Source of the DNA: CAWVSB01 sp046710535 | Lineage (GTDB): Bacteria; Pseudomonadota; Gammaproteobacteria; Pseudomonadales; CAWVSB01 | DNA: 64,000 nucleotides | Direction: 5' to 3' | Assembly: GCA_046710535.1 (NCBI GenBank) | Contig: JBKEHH010000001.1 | Span: forward strand, 1-64,000 | Shown here: positions 55,099 through 64,000 of the stretch, in pieces | Layout: each line of letters starts with the position of its first letter | Numbering within the stretch: the stretch's first letter is position 1 | Program-made: the position numbers and the translations under genes | The notes under the pieces: generated by a model | What the model was told of the DNA's origin: nothing | The model's database searches: none | Seen by the model: the letters and a program-made list of their open reading frames with translations, nothing else

Positions 55099-58000
55099 CT
55101 AATGGAAATCACGTGATTTAAGCTGTGTATTATTTAGCAAGTGACTATAATCAATTATGCGCCCAGCGATAACATGGGTAACCCCATTCTTATGTTCAGA
55201 GGTGCCGTAGATGACAACTAATTTTGCATTCATTAGTGCTTGGCGGAAATTCTGTTGAGTTGCTTTCCATACAATGACATTGATGTTGCCAGTTTCATCT
55301 TCTAGGGTCATAAATATAACGCCGCTAGCACTACTCGGACGCTGCCTACCAGTAACTAAGCCTGATACTCGAACAAAGCGGCCATTGTTCAAACTACTGA
55401 GCTGGTTTGCTAAGCTACAAGGTTTTAATTGTTTTATATGTCGCAGTTGAGCCAGTGGGTGACGCTGTAAGCTTAAGCCGATGGTGTTGTAGTCGGTGAC
55501 AGTATTAGCAAATTCATCTGGTGGCATAAAAATTACCTTATCGTCTAACGATTGTGTTGATTCTTGTTCAACTAACAATGGTTTAGCTGTCTCTATAGCT
55601 TGTTGTTGCCAGTGCCCTTGATAGCGATGTTGATTAATAGTTTTAGTTGCATCGGCATTTATTAGTGCGGTGAGCTCTAACTTATTTAATTGGGCTTTAG
55701 CCGCTAGGTCTTTTAGATTACTAAAATTAGTAGTTCTGGCTTTAATGAGTCTTTCTGCAGCAGCGTGATTAAAGCCTTTTATTAGCCGTAGCCCTAAACG
55801 TAGGCTTGGTTGTGGCTCGTTATTATCAATAGCTGAATCATCTTCTAAGCTGTGATCCCAATTGCTATGTTCAATAGTAATTGGCTTAATTGTAATACCA
55901 TGGCGCTTAGCATCTTGAATAAGTTGGGATGGTGAATAAAACCCCATCGGTTGGCTATTAAGTAATGCACAATAAAAAGCAGCAGGGTAGTGGCATTTTA
56001 ACCATGCTGATATATAAACTAATAAAGCAAAGCTAGCGGCATGTGATTCAGGAAAGCCGTATTCACCAAAGCCCTGTATTTGCTTAAACAGGCGTTGGGA
56101 AAAATCTTCGCTGTAACCACGTTCGCGCATGCCGTCTAAAAGTTTAGTTTCAAACGAGAGTAAATTCCCATTATGCCCCCATGAGGCCATTGCCCGCCGC
56201 AACTGGTCTGCCTCGCCACCACTAAAGCCTGCGGCAACCATGGCTAGTTTTATCACTTGCTCTTGGAATATAGGTACGCCTAAAGTGCGTTTCAAAACGA
56301 ACTTAATATCAGGACTGGGGTAATCGACTTCTTCTAAGCCTTGCCTACGACGTAAGTAAGGGTGAACCATATCTCCTTGTATAGGGCCTGGTCTAACAAT
56401 AGCGATTTGAATCACTAGGTCATAATAACATTGTGGTTTTAGTCTTGGCAGCATAGATATCTGCGCTCGCGACTCTACTTGAAACAAACCAATACTGTCG
56501 CCACGGCATAACATGGCATAGGTTTTAGGATCTTCTGGAGGAATCGACGCCATGTTAATAGGCGTGCGGTAATGATGGGTTACCAGATCAAAGCATTTTC
56601 GAATAGCACTTAACATGCCAAGCGCGAGTATATCTATTTTCAGCAAACCTAGGGCTTCAATGGCTACTTTATCCCACTGGATAACTGTGCGCTCTTTCAT
56701 CGAAGCGTTCTCAACCGGCACAATAGTATGTAGTGGTTTGTTGGTAATTAAAAATCCGCCAACATGCTGTGATAAATGCCTAGGGAAACCTAATATTTGT
56801 TGTAGTAAATCAATAAACTGCTGGGCAATATTACTATTGCCCATATTGGCATCACTAAATTTCTGTTTTAACTCTTCAGTTCTGTCCCACCACGCCAAAG
56901 ACTTGGTGAGTTGGCCGACAAATAAATCATCAAGCCCCAAGGCTTTACCGACGTCGCGTATTGCACTGCGCGGACGATAGGTAATAACAGTAGCGATTAA
57001 AGCAGCATTGTCACGACCATATTTTTTATATAAGTATTGAATAATTTCTTCGCGCCGCTCATGTTCAAAATCCACGTCAATATCAGGCGGCTCGTTGCGC
57101 TCTTTAGATATAAAGCGCTCGAATAATAATTGGGTTTTCTCTGGTGAGACTTCGGTGATAAATAGGCAATAGCACACAACAGAATTAGCCGCAGAGCCGC
57201 GGCCTTGGCATAAAATCTTGTTACTTCTAGCAAAGTAGACAATGTCGTAAACGGTTAAAAAATAGTATTCATAAGATAATTCGCCAATTAACTTCAGCTC
57301 ATGGTCTATTTGTTTTTGGATGTGTTGAGGCACACCTTTAGGCCAGCGCGCTTTTGCTCCTTGTTGGACTAAAGACAACAAGTAATCAGTTGCGGTTAAC
57401 TCTGGCGGCACTAGCTCTTCTGGGTATTCATAACGTAGCTCGTCAAGGCTAAAAGTACAGAGCGATGCTATAAGACAGGTTTCTTCAAGTAGCGGTTTTG
57501 GATAAAGTTTTTGTAGTGTACTTATGGGGCGTAGATGTTGCTCGCTGTTAGCTTGTAAGCATGCCCCTAGTTTTTACACTGGTGTATTTAGGCGAATAGC
57601 GGTCAGTATGTCTTGTAGTGGCTTCTGCTCTTTACTGTGCATATGTATATTGCCGCATGCCAGCATAGGTATTTCCAAGGTGGTGGCTAGTTGGTACTTC
57701 CATAAATAATTACTATGATCGCAGGCCCTTAATAGCTGGCTAACACCAAGCCATAAGCGGTTAGCAAATATATTTTGCAACCATTGGCCTTGGGCAATAA
57801 CCAACTCGTTACTTGAGCTATTTCTTTTAGGTAACCAAATGGCCAATAGTTGTTGAGTTTTCCGCTCTTAATCTTTTGCTAGCAGGGTGTAGCTGCCTTT
57901 TTTACTACGCCTGCGGGCGCAGGTAATTAATGCAGACAATTGCTCATAAGCAAGCCGGTTAGGTGCCAGCAATACAAGTGACAGTGGAGGGGAAAATTCA

Positions 58001-58209
58001 TCACTGTTAAATTCACTGCCTACAATAAGTTTTATGTTGTTAGCTTTGGCCGCAATGTGCGCTTTAACTATACCTGCGAGTGAGCATTCGTCACAAATAG
58101 CGATGGCTTGGTAATTTTGCTCTGCAGCAGTAGCCACTAGCTCACCTGGCCATGATGCGCCACGTAAGAAAGTGAAGTTACTAATGCTGTGTAATTCTGC
58201 GTAGGGCAT
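55099..58209 (-). pseudogene. dnaE2: Error-prone DNA polymerase DnaE2 with two stops
   Basis: A single 1037-codon frame, the usual DnaE2 (ImuC) length, interrupted by TAA at 57868-57870 (codon 114) and TAA at 57574-57576 (codon 212). Everything else stays in frame. Codons 1-113 are the PHP domain (MPYAELHSISNFTFLRGASW), 115-211 continue it, and 213 onward hold the polymerase: PDIDVDFEHERR carries the catalytic Asp pair, GFGEYGFPESHAASFALLVY follows. A GTG at 57411 could begin a 770-residue product without PHP. This is the alpha-like polymerase for SOS mutagenesis and is probably inactive here unless suppressed. Confidence 0.88.
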
Positions 58210-58223
58210 ATTTTGATTCGGCT

Positions 58224-58254
58224 AAAAAAGCCCTTGAGCAAAAACTGCAAGGGC
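58224..58254 (-). terminator. Intrinsic terminator between imuB and dnaE2
   Basis: GCCCTTG/CAAGGGC, 7-bp stem, 11-nt loop; on the minus strand it is followed by T6. It ends only 15 bases before the dnaE2 start and should stop most transcripts coming from imuB. Confidence 0.75.
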
Positions 58255-58395
58255 GTATAACGAGACTTTCTGTTTTTAGTTAGCCTTGCTGTCTTAAGGC
58301 TTTTTACTAATGGTTCGAACTGCAGGCCAAAGTGGGCAATGGCAGGGGGAGTGCATAAAGGCTACTTTGGCCCACGGTTCGATTCGGTGGCAGAT
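58224..58395 (-). ncRNA. Candidate structured RNA between imuB and dnaE2
   Basis: On the minus strand three stems follow one another: a large one (TCGAAC/GTTCGA outer, GGCCAAAGT/ACTTTGGCC inner, 58315-58382), a small AGCCTT/AAGGCT stem near 58282-58301, and the terminator stem 58230-58254. TTGCAG and TATCTG spaced 16 bp just upstream could be a promoter. This may be a small RNA, an attenuating leader for dnaE2, or relict sequence. I recognise no known RNA family. Confidence 0.35.
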
Positions 58396-58479
58396 AGCTA
58401 GTGATTAGTTAGCTGCAAATTTGGTTTAAGAAAATACCCCCTGGGCAAACCAGCGGTCGTCACTGTTGTCATGAAAAAC

Positions 58480-59913
58480 CTAGTAAACACTGCCATTTTC
58501 ATGCTCGGCTACAAAATAGTCGCGCTTAACGGCGGTACTTTTCCAATGGTCTTCAATGCGTTCAGGACCTTGCTTTAACGTCAGCTTGCCGTTCCAAAAT
58601 AAACCTTTATTAGTTTGGTTAATCGATACCGGTGCTGGTAATAACCAAAGTGGCTTAGGTGCATTAAAGTTCAAGTCTAGCTGTTGGCGGGCGAGCTCTC
58701 TTTTGTGCTCGGCAATATTAAGGGGCAGACGAGTTGCCATGCTGGCTTGTTCTGGCAAGTGCTCATGTTGAACAACTAATTGCTCTAATGGCTCTTTACC
58801 TAAACGGCTAGCTAATTTATCAATTAACGAGGTAATTTTCGTGATATCAGTTTTTGTCTCATTAACAAACAAGGTTTCGCTTTGTCGCTCCAACTGAGAG
58901 AAGTCTTCACAGTGCAATGAAATACTTTCTATGGCGCCCTCTAATTTGGTGTTCTCTATGGTTTCGCGGCTTAGCTCAAAAAATGTTTTGGCTAGATGGC
59001 TTGGCTGAGAAAAATTCACTGTTATGTCTTTGTCACCCTCAACGTATTTAAGCTTCCATGTTAGTTGGCTACAGTCTAATTGGTGACTATGTAAAAACTG
59101 ACTGAATTCTTCTAACAGGCGACGCATAGGGAACAGCAATGCTTGGCTATTGGTAATGCCGTCACTAAACCATGCGCTGCGTTGAAAATGCTTTTGCGGC
59201 TGAATAAATAAGCGTGGGTCGCTAATGTCACCACGAAGCTCTGCTATGTAACGTAAAAAGTGTTTTCCAAAGCGGCGGCCTATAGCGTTAACCGGTAAAT
59301 CCATTAGCTCACCAATATAGTGCAAGCCTAATTTTTGTAACTGGTCTTTTTGTTTTTGCGGGCAGTTAATTAAATTAAGTGGAATTTTCTCTAACTGCAT
59401 TTTCAGCATACTTTTATCTAAGGTGTTACTGCTAGTGTCAAAGTATTGCGCGTGTTGGCCAGGCTGTGCCCGTGCCATTAGCCATGCCGCTTTAGGCGTA
59501 TGTGCCAAACCAATCTGGCAGCTATAACCCATATTGCTTAGCTGGTTGCTTATATCATTAACAATATTGTCTAAACCTTGGTATAGCTTTAGTACTGAGC
59601 TTATTTCTAGTAATAAGTCGTTAGGTGACCCAACGCTAACTGACGGCGTGTAGCGATATGCCCAGTGCGCTAGTTGAGTTAACGCGTCTACTTCTTTGTC
59701 ACGGTCACGCGCAATGGTTTGAGGCTGTTCTGCCAAAGCATAGGCGGTGTTAACCGACATGCCGCTGTCAACGCCTTGCTGATGGGCTTGTTGGTTGCAC
59801 ATAAGCACGCGGTTGTTTTCCACCACAAGACTTGCCTGCGACTGGTTATTAGCTTGGTGTCTGGTAAATATTTCTAACGGCAGTTTTGAGAAGTTTAAGC
59901 ATAGCCACAACAT
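58480..59913 (-). CDS. imuB: ImuB Y-family polymerase-like protein, truncated
   Basis: A 477-residue ImuB: MLWLCLNFSKLPLEIF start, Y-family palm/finger/thumb region (IGLAHTPKAAWLMARA; LQKLGLHYIGELMDLPVNAIGRRFG), and a C-terminal domain. ImuB lacks polymerase activity and bridges ImuA, DnaE2 and the beta clamp. The TAG at 58480-58482 is premature: the same frame continues VFHDNSDDRWFAQGVFS to TAA at 58426-58428, the normal ImuB ending, where the TAG position is usually Trp (YW.F), so TGG to TAG is likely. The product loses about 18 residues and may retain some function. Confidence 0.9.
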   Translation of the reverse strand: MLWLCLNFSKLPLEIFTRHQANNQSQASLVVENNRVLMCNQQAHQQGVDSGMSVNTAYALAEQPQTIARDRDKEVDALTQLAHWAYRYTPSVSVGSPNDLLLEISSVLKLYQGLDNIVNDISNQLSNMGYSCQIGLAHTPKAAWLMARAQPGQHAQYFDTSSNTLDKSMLKMQLEKIPLNLINCPQKQKDQLQKLGLHYIGELMDLPVNAIGRRFGKHFLRYIAELRGDISDPRLFIQPQKHFQRSAWFSDGITNSQALLFPMRRLLEEFSQFLHSHQLDCSQLTWKLKYVEGDKDITVNFSQPSHLAKTFFELSRETIENTKLEGAIESISLHCEDFSQLERQSETLFVNETKTDITKITSLIDKLASRLGKEPLEQLVVQHEHLPEQASMATRLPLNIAEHKRELARQQLDLNFNAPKPLWLLPAPVSINQTNKGLFWNGKLTLKQGPERIEDHWKSTAVKRDYFVAEHENGSVY

Positions 59914-59927
59914 ATTGATTCCTCTAA

Positions 59928-60683
59928 CTATTGAGTAAGCGTAAGCGGCTGGTTAGCGGCTGACGATACATTAGGTAAATGATTGTTATTTGAAGTTGTT
60001 AATTTTGCTGTACTACTAGTAAAGCTAGGCAGTGCAACACGCTTTTGGTGTTTAACTAAATTGCTGTCGCGGTCGAGTAGTAAATGCTGCCCACCCCAGC
60101 CGCCAGCTTGTTTAAGAATATTTATTGCCAATTTATTGCGCTGGCCATTGAGTGTTAGGCGCGTAGTGGCAGGTGAGTTTTGTTGGCTAAACTTGCTGTC
60201 GCGATATAAAAATGCCGCAGTGTTACCGGTTTTAGCAGCCAGTTGCAGTTTGCGCAGTTGGGCTTGTTGTAAGCTTTGCTTACCTAGCCAACACACAACC
60301 GCGCAACAGGCGTTAGAGCGTAATGTTTGCTCGACCGCCCATAGGGTTTGGGCCAAGTCACGAGTGTTAAGTATTAGCAGTTGCTTGCCGCTAATTCCCG
60401 CTGCTGCCAATGCAGGCGCATTAGCGTGGTGTGGCGGGGCAATCAACATGCATTGGCCATAACTGCCACAGAGCTTTTTTATAGCGGGTAATAATAACTG
60501 CCACTCACCAATGCCATATTGGCTGCTCAATAGCTCAGTAATATTTGCCTGCGGCCAGCCGCCTTCATGCAGGGCATTATCTAACTCATTAAAACCAGTA
60601 CTAATTGTCGCACTAGAACGCACATGGCTAGATGCTTGCCAAATGTCGCGTCGTTGTAACAATGTAGATAGTGATGGTTTCAT
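59928..60683 (-). CDS. imuA: ImuA, RecA-like SOS mutagenesis protein
   Basis: A 251-residue SulA/RecA-like protein. ISTGFNELDNALHEGGWPQANITELLS marks the P-loop-like region of the family, and LLLPAIKKLC, LIAPPHHANAPALAAAGI and ACCAVVCWLGKQSLQQAQLRKLQLAA follow. It starts the imuA-imuB-dnaE2 operon; imuB begins 14 bases later. A LexA box lies 49 bp upstream. Confidence 0.93.
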   Translation of the reverse strand: MKPSLSTLLQRRDIWQASSHVRSSATISTGFNELDNALHEGGWPQANITELLSSQYGIGEWQLLLPAIKKLCGSYGQCMLIAPPHHANAPALAAAGISGKQLLILNTRDLAQTLWAVEQTLRSNACCAVVCWLGKQSLQQAQLRKLQLAAKTGNTAAFLYRDSKFSQQNSPATTRLTLNGQRNKLAINILKQAGGWGGQHLLLDRDSNLVKHQKRVALPSFTSSTAKLTTSNNNHLPNVSSAANQPLTLTQ

Positions 60684-60731
60684 GGTTTTTTTGTGCTTAT
60701 CGTTAGCCGTTTTATGTAATTATATACAGTA

Positions 60732-60747
60732 CTGTATTTTTGTACAG
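60732..60747. promoter_or_regulatory. LexA (SOS) box for imuA operon
   Basis: CTGTATTTTTGTACAG fits CTG-N10-CAG with a dyad CTGT...ACAG. Its position upstream of imuA is where LexA controls this operon in other proteobacteria. Confidence 0.85.
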
Positions 60748-60900
60748 TTTTTTTATAGAAAAGCATAATAATTCTAATTAAATGATTGTTTTCAAATGAT
60801 TTATTTTACTGCGCGGTACTGTAAAGTAAGGTTTCAGCGGTACTGCTGGTGAGGAATATAGGAGTTTTGGGTTTTATTTAAAGGCTTTCGCCTTTGGTCA

Positions 60901-61146
60901 GTTACCTTTCTTGGCTGCCAAGAAAAAATAAATACGCCCCCTTTTTCTCTCGATTTCGACCTTAGCTCCCAGTCTGAAGTCGCCTGAGTTATTAGGAAAA
61001 AAGTGGTGAAAAGCGAGGGATGTTTGAGCCGTAGGCGAGTTGCCGAGCGACCGCTATTTTCTTAATATCTCAGGTTCCCCGAAGGGCGACAAAGCTTGGT
61101 GTGCTTTCTTTGGGTTACGTTTCTTTTCACACAAAAGAAAGGTAAC
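60901..61146. repeat. 246-bp element bounded by 12-bp inverted repeats
   Basis: GTTACCTTTCTT at 60901-60912 and AAGAAAGGTAAC at 61135-61146 are perfect inverted repeats. The right end also forms its own hairpin (GTTACGTTTCTTTT with AAAAGAAAGGTAAC, one mismatch), and the left end has TTGGCTGCCAA. No gene is inside. It resembles the dispersed intergenic repeats of gammaproteobacteria or a MITE-like element. It occupies most of the 489-bp gap between imuA and the OmpA-like gene. Confidence 0.6.
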
Positions 61147-61172
61147 TCGCCAGTAGGCGAAACCTAAATAAA

Positions 61173-61888
61173 CTACTTAGTATCCAGCTCAGCCATAATC
61201 GGTCTTAGGATTAATGCCACACGCCGGTTCTGCGCACGACCTTCAGATGTATCGTTACTACTTACCGGGCGAGTCGAGCTAAAGCCCATCACCACAATTC
61301 GATCCATAGCGATATTTTGCGTCATCATATTTTCGCCAACCGACAGCGCTCGTTTTTCAGATAAGCTCTGATTATATTTCGGGTCGCCACGATTATCGGT
61401 ATGTCCTTCTACAATCACCAAGGTTTTGTCATAGGTGCTAACAATACTAGCCACTGCGGCAAGCGCTTTTTTAGCTGTATCATTAATACGGTCACTGTTA
61501 GTGGCAAACGCAGAAGAGCCGGGGAAAGTAATATTAATACCACTGTCATTACGCGTGACGATAGCAACACTGTCGTCCAGCTTTTGTTGCATATTGGCAT
61601 ATTGTAAGTCGGTGTAATAACCAACGTTATCAGTTGTTAACGGCTTTTCTTCTTTACTCAGCAACGCCTGCATTGCTTGGTCTATGCTTTCTTCACCGGT
61701 AACCACTGCCAATGTCGGCTTAGCCGATTTAGTTACTGACTTTGTGCTGCTGGACATGTTTTTTTTGTTCCAGAGGATTTTTCATATTGGGTGTTAAGCG
61801 CTTCACAAGCCGACAGCGTTGCTATACATAGCAAGATACATGAGAGTTTCAATAGCTTGACTAACAAGGTTTGTTTATAGCTTTTCAA
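61173..61888 (-). CDS. OmpA-family lipoprotein, split at A8 tract
   Basis: The OmpA/MotB peptidoglycan-binding domain (INITFPGSSAFATNSDRIND; VEGHTDNRGDPKYNQSLSEKRA; NRRVALILRP) is read from ATG 61757. That product has no signal peptide. Directly upstream another frame gives a clean lipoprotein leader from TTG 61888: LLKLSCILLCIATLSAC, then EALNTQYEKSSGTKK, ending in the A8 run at 61759-61766. One added A joins the two frames into about 239 residues. The gene is either phase-variable, recently broken or mis-sequenced. The role would be a peptidoglycan-anchored outer-membrane lipoprotein. Confidence 0.75.
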
Positions 61889-61938
61889 GTGACTCTAACT
61901 CCAGTGTGCATCATGCTTATCAATATATTTTAACTTAC

Positions 61939-63534
61939 TTATACCGCAACAGAGTGAAGCTCGACGATATTATCGCTATTCATTTGTTTTGAAAGTGCAA
62001 AATCAATAAATGCCTCAGCTGGCACTGGTCTGCTATATAAATAGCCCTGCACCATTTTTACATTCTGTTTTATTAACCATTGGGCTTGATGTTCTAATTC
62101 AACACCTTCGGCAACTATGTCTAATTTTAACGACTTAGCCATCTCAATTATATGGGCTACTACATTACTAGTTACCCCATGGGTTTCTATAGCATCAATA
62201 AAAGACTTGTCTACTTTAAGTACATCTAACTCAAAACCTTCCAAATACGACAAGCTAGAATAACCCGTTCCAAAGTCATCAATAGAGATTCGATGTCCCC
62301 GTTGTCTTAACTTACTTATACGTTGGCGAGCGTCATCACTGTCAATAAGCCCGCGCTCGGTTATTTCTAAACCAACAGAAGCTGCTGGCACCCCTGTTTT
62401 CGCTAACTGCGCAGCAAGGTATTCCATGAAATGATTGGCCTCTAAGTGACTTGCCGAAAGATTTATGTTAATTATATAACCTGGATTGGTTTTCAAGTAC
62501 TCACCCAGCTCGCGCAATACTTCATTTAACATTAACTTGGTTAATTCAGTACAAAGGCCAGCAGTCTCAACTAGTGGTACAAATATGTTTGGACTAATTT
62601 CTTCACCACTTTCACGCACCCACCTAGCTAGGGATTCAGCGCCGTAACAAGTATTAGTATGCAGGTTCATTATCGGTTGATATTTAGCCTTAATTTGACC
62701 ATTCATAACGGCATCATGTAACTCGGTGGCTAAACTGAAACGCTGGCGAGAGTAATGCAGAACAACAAACCCCCACAATATGATTAATAGTAATATCAAG
62801 GTGCCTACTGTTAGTAAGATCGGCAAGTAGCGATCCCATATTTCATCCATTGGTTGCTCTGCCACTACATCAATAGGGAAAATAGTGCCCGAAGAAAACC
62901 GTGAAAGAAGACGTTTATTGGCATCATCTACTGTTAAACCAAGTTCTAAAAACTTGGGGTGTGGCAAATCAATTTGCTTGCCAGTAGCGATCATCGGCAA
63001 GCCTTCAACCCAAAGTCCGGCGCTTTGCTCGACTAGCTCAGAACTAATGACTAGACGTGGGTCGATAACAACATCATGTTCACCAAACCGCATTAAAAAT
63101 AACTCAATCCCACCTACCTCAGTTTCCTTGCTTGGCCACCAAGCAATCACGCCAGAATCATAAATACGACTCGCCCGTGGTGGGGTAAATTCTATTCCCT
63201 GAATAAACCCTGCGCCGCATTGTCGCTCAGCAGCTATCCAATAACCGATAGCGCGAATATATGGGCGCGCAACAGCTGATTCTTGCATTAGCTGTATATG
63301 CTTAGGTGAACAAGGTGAAAGTGATGAATTATTAAGCTGGGCCAGTAAATCGCGGGCATCAATGATGGCATTTTCAGCTTGCTGTCCAAGTTCGAATGAA
63401 AAAGCTTCCAGACGCTGTTCTTCAATTAAGACAGAGTTTTTCCATAAATATCGGCCGAGAAATAATAGCAGCAGAACGCCCAGCAAAGAGGCTGCTAAAA
63501 TTCCTATTAATATTTTGCTTCGCTGAGATCTCAT
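61939..63534 (-). CDS. CSS-motif EAL c-di-GMP phosphodiesterase
   Basis: A 531-residue inner-membrane protein of the PdeC type: helix near 8-30, periplasmic CSS domain (LNNSSLSPCSPKH carrying the CSx motif and a second Cys in ERQCGAGF), helix near 240-265, then EAL domain 275-520. Phosphodiesterase residues are kept: AESLARW (EAL as ESL), NINLSASHLE, DDFGTGYSSLSYLEGFELDVLKVDKSF and AEGVE. In PdeC the periplasmic cysteines form a disulfide that controls activity, so redox control is likely. Single gene. Confidence 0.92.
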   Translation of the reverse strand: MRSQRSKILIGILAASLLGVLLLLFLGRYLWKNSVLIEEQRLEAFSFELGQQAENAIIDARDLLAQLNNSSLSPCSPKHIQLMQESAVARPYIRAIGYWIAAERQCGAGFIQGIEFTPPRASRIYDSGVIAWWPSKETEVGGIELFLMRFGEHDVVIDPRLVISSELVEQSAGLWVEGLPMIATGKQIDLPHPKFLELGLTVDDANKRLLSRFSSGTIFPIDVVAEQPMDEIWDRYLPILLTVGTLILLLIILWGFVVLHYSRQRFSLATELHDAVMNGQIKAKYQPIMNLHTNTCYGAESLARWVRESGEEISPNIFVPLVETAGLCTELTKLMLNEVLRELGEYLKTNPGYIININLSASHLEANHFMEYLAAQLAKTGVPAASVGLEITERGLIDSDDARQRISKLRQRGHRISIDDFGTGYSSLSYLEGFELDVLKVDKSFIDAIETHGVTSNVVAHIIEMAKSLKLDIVAEGVELEHQAQWLIKQNVKMVQGYLYSRPVPAEAFIDFALSKQMNSDNIVELHSVAV

Positions 63535-63841
63535 TCTTTTATTGCCGTCAGGTAAAGTTAAGCTCGATTATAATAACTATAGACCATAATTGTAGAAATA
63601 TACTACGAAAGCTAGTAAACAATAGCTTTGCGGCTATACCATTATTTTCTATTGGTATGATTAATGGTATTTTTATCAGTGAGGTTAATTATACTAAAAG
63701 TGATAGTTCTGCTAGTTAGTGCCGAAAGCCTTTAATAACTATTAATGAGTGAAGGCTGAGTAAAGTTTTCTTTTGCTCACTATAGAAAAGGTATTATTAG
63801 TAGAAAAACTGCTTTAAATCGTCAGGCAAAATCCGGCTACC
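63535..63841. other. Intergenic gap, 307 bp
   Basis: AT-rich sequence with no credible gene on either strand; the frame 63396-63719 is an antisense shadow. It includes the upstream region of the EAL gene and the 3' side of the partial gene at the window end. Confidence 0.5.
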
Positions 63842-64000
63842 TTAAACGCTAGTCCCGCATCCTTTTACCAGTAACGCTACATTCGCTGTATCTCTGGTTT
63901 GTGTAAAGATCTCATTGGCGGTTAAGTCGCCAAAGCTTGTGATAGTAAGACCTGCTAATGCCAATATACTATCTAGGGAAGTTTTGTCGTTACCACAAGC
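63842..64000 (-). CDS. C-terminal end of an unknown protein (partial)
   Basis: A frame open to the window edge gives 52 residues beginning ACGNDKTSLDSILALAG and ending NVALLVKGCGTSV, then TAA. The Cys pair and Thr/Ala-rich strand-like text suggest an exported protein. I do not recognise a family, and the start is outside the window. Confidence 0.45.
   Translation of the reverse strand, partial: ACGNDKTSLDSILALAGLTITSFGDLTANEIFTQTRDTANVALLVKGCGTSV

Noticed and set aside
57574..57846. A separate 90-residue gene between the dnaE2 pieces
   Set aside because: It lies in the same frame as dnaE2 and is simply the stretch between its two stop codons.
55099..58209. Genetic-code change reading TAA as sense
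   Set aside because: Many intact genes in the window end normally at TAA, so nonsense mutation is simpler.
58311..58391. tRNA gene suggested by GGTTCGAAC and GGTTCGATTC
   Set aside because: No acceptor, D or anticodon arms fit around the T-loop-like text; it is part of a large inverted repeat.

Overview
The window reads as the chromosome of a free-living, probably marine, gammaproteobacterium. It is AT-leaning with densely packed genes on both strands. The gammaproteobacterial signs are a clear YibL-type ribosome-associated protein, a RimK/RimB ribosomal-modification operon, CbpA/CbpM, an AbgT transporter, a CSS-motif EAL protein and a LexA-controlled imuA-imuB-dnaE2 cluster. I see no rRNA, no convincing tRNA, no CRISPR array, no transposase and no prophage. 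Genus cannot be fixed from the sequence.

Layout. 0.1-5.4 kb: a hot-dog thioesterase, a cupin, an RNase J-like metallo-beta-lactamase, a periplasmic His-rich repeat protein, a VOC protein and an M20 peptidase. 5.7-9.1 kb: a GC-richer two-gene unit, a HEAT/GT4 glycosyltransferase translationally coupled to a GT1-type glycosyltransferase. 9.2-15.6 kb: SOUL lipoprotein, yibL, a broken STAS gene, a large hydrolase lipoprotein, an MDR oxidoreductase and a LysR regulator. 15.8-18.2 kb: rimK, an AstE-like zinc enzyme and rimB, with the AstE-like frame interrupted at a slippery A AAA AAG. 18.3-31.5 kb: zntB-like and mscS-like transporters, rhodanese, AbgT, DUF4136 lipoprotein, a lipA 3' remnant, cysK, flavin reductase, cbpA-cbpM, two outer-membrane proteins and an LLM flavoprotein. 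31.5-36.7 kb: a phosphotransferase, a repeat-rich membrane-anchored protein, a PF10118 protein and a divergent AraC regulator with four operator-like repeats spaced exactly 22 bp. 36.8-41.8 kb: a light-response cluster with three photolyase/cryptochrome paralogues plus DUF2256 and TIGR03643 partners. 42.1-55.0 kb: SDR, a large MASE1-GAF-GGDEF-EAL protein, quinone reductase, a methyltransferase, glutathione peroxidase, LTA-synthase-like enzyme, SSS symporter and a sialidase-like pair. 55.1-60.7 kb: the SOS mutasome genes, with imuB and dnaE2 carrying three in-frame stop codons. 60.7-64.0 kb: a structured intergenic element, an OmpA-like lipoprotein split at a poly-A tract, a CSS-EAL phosphodiesterase and the end of an unknown gene.

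Three themes recur. First, DNA-damage handling: the photolyase cluster gives light-dependent repair, while the SOS mutasome looks disabled at its polymerase. Second, ribosome modification and c-di-GMP: rimK-astE-like-rimB, with two c-di-GMP proteins elsewhere in the window. Third, gene decay or slippage: three frame breaks (10525, 16827, 61759) are each repaired by one extra base in a homopolymer, so sequencing undercall, phase variation, recoding and true decay must be told apart; the nonsense codons in imuB and dnaE2 cannot be explained this way. A 17-nt intergenic motif (consensus AAGTTAACTTGGCAGTR) recurs about eight times.
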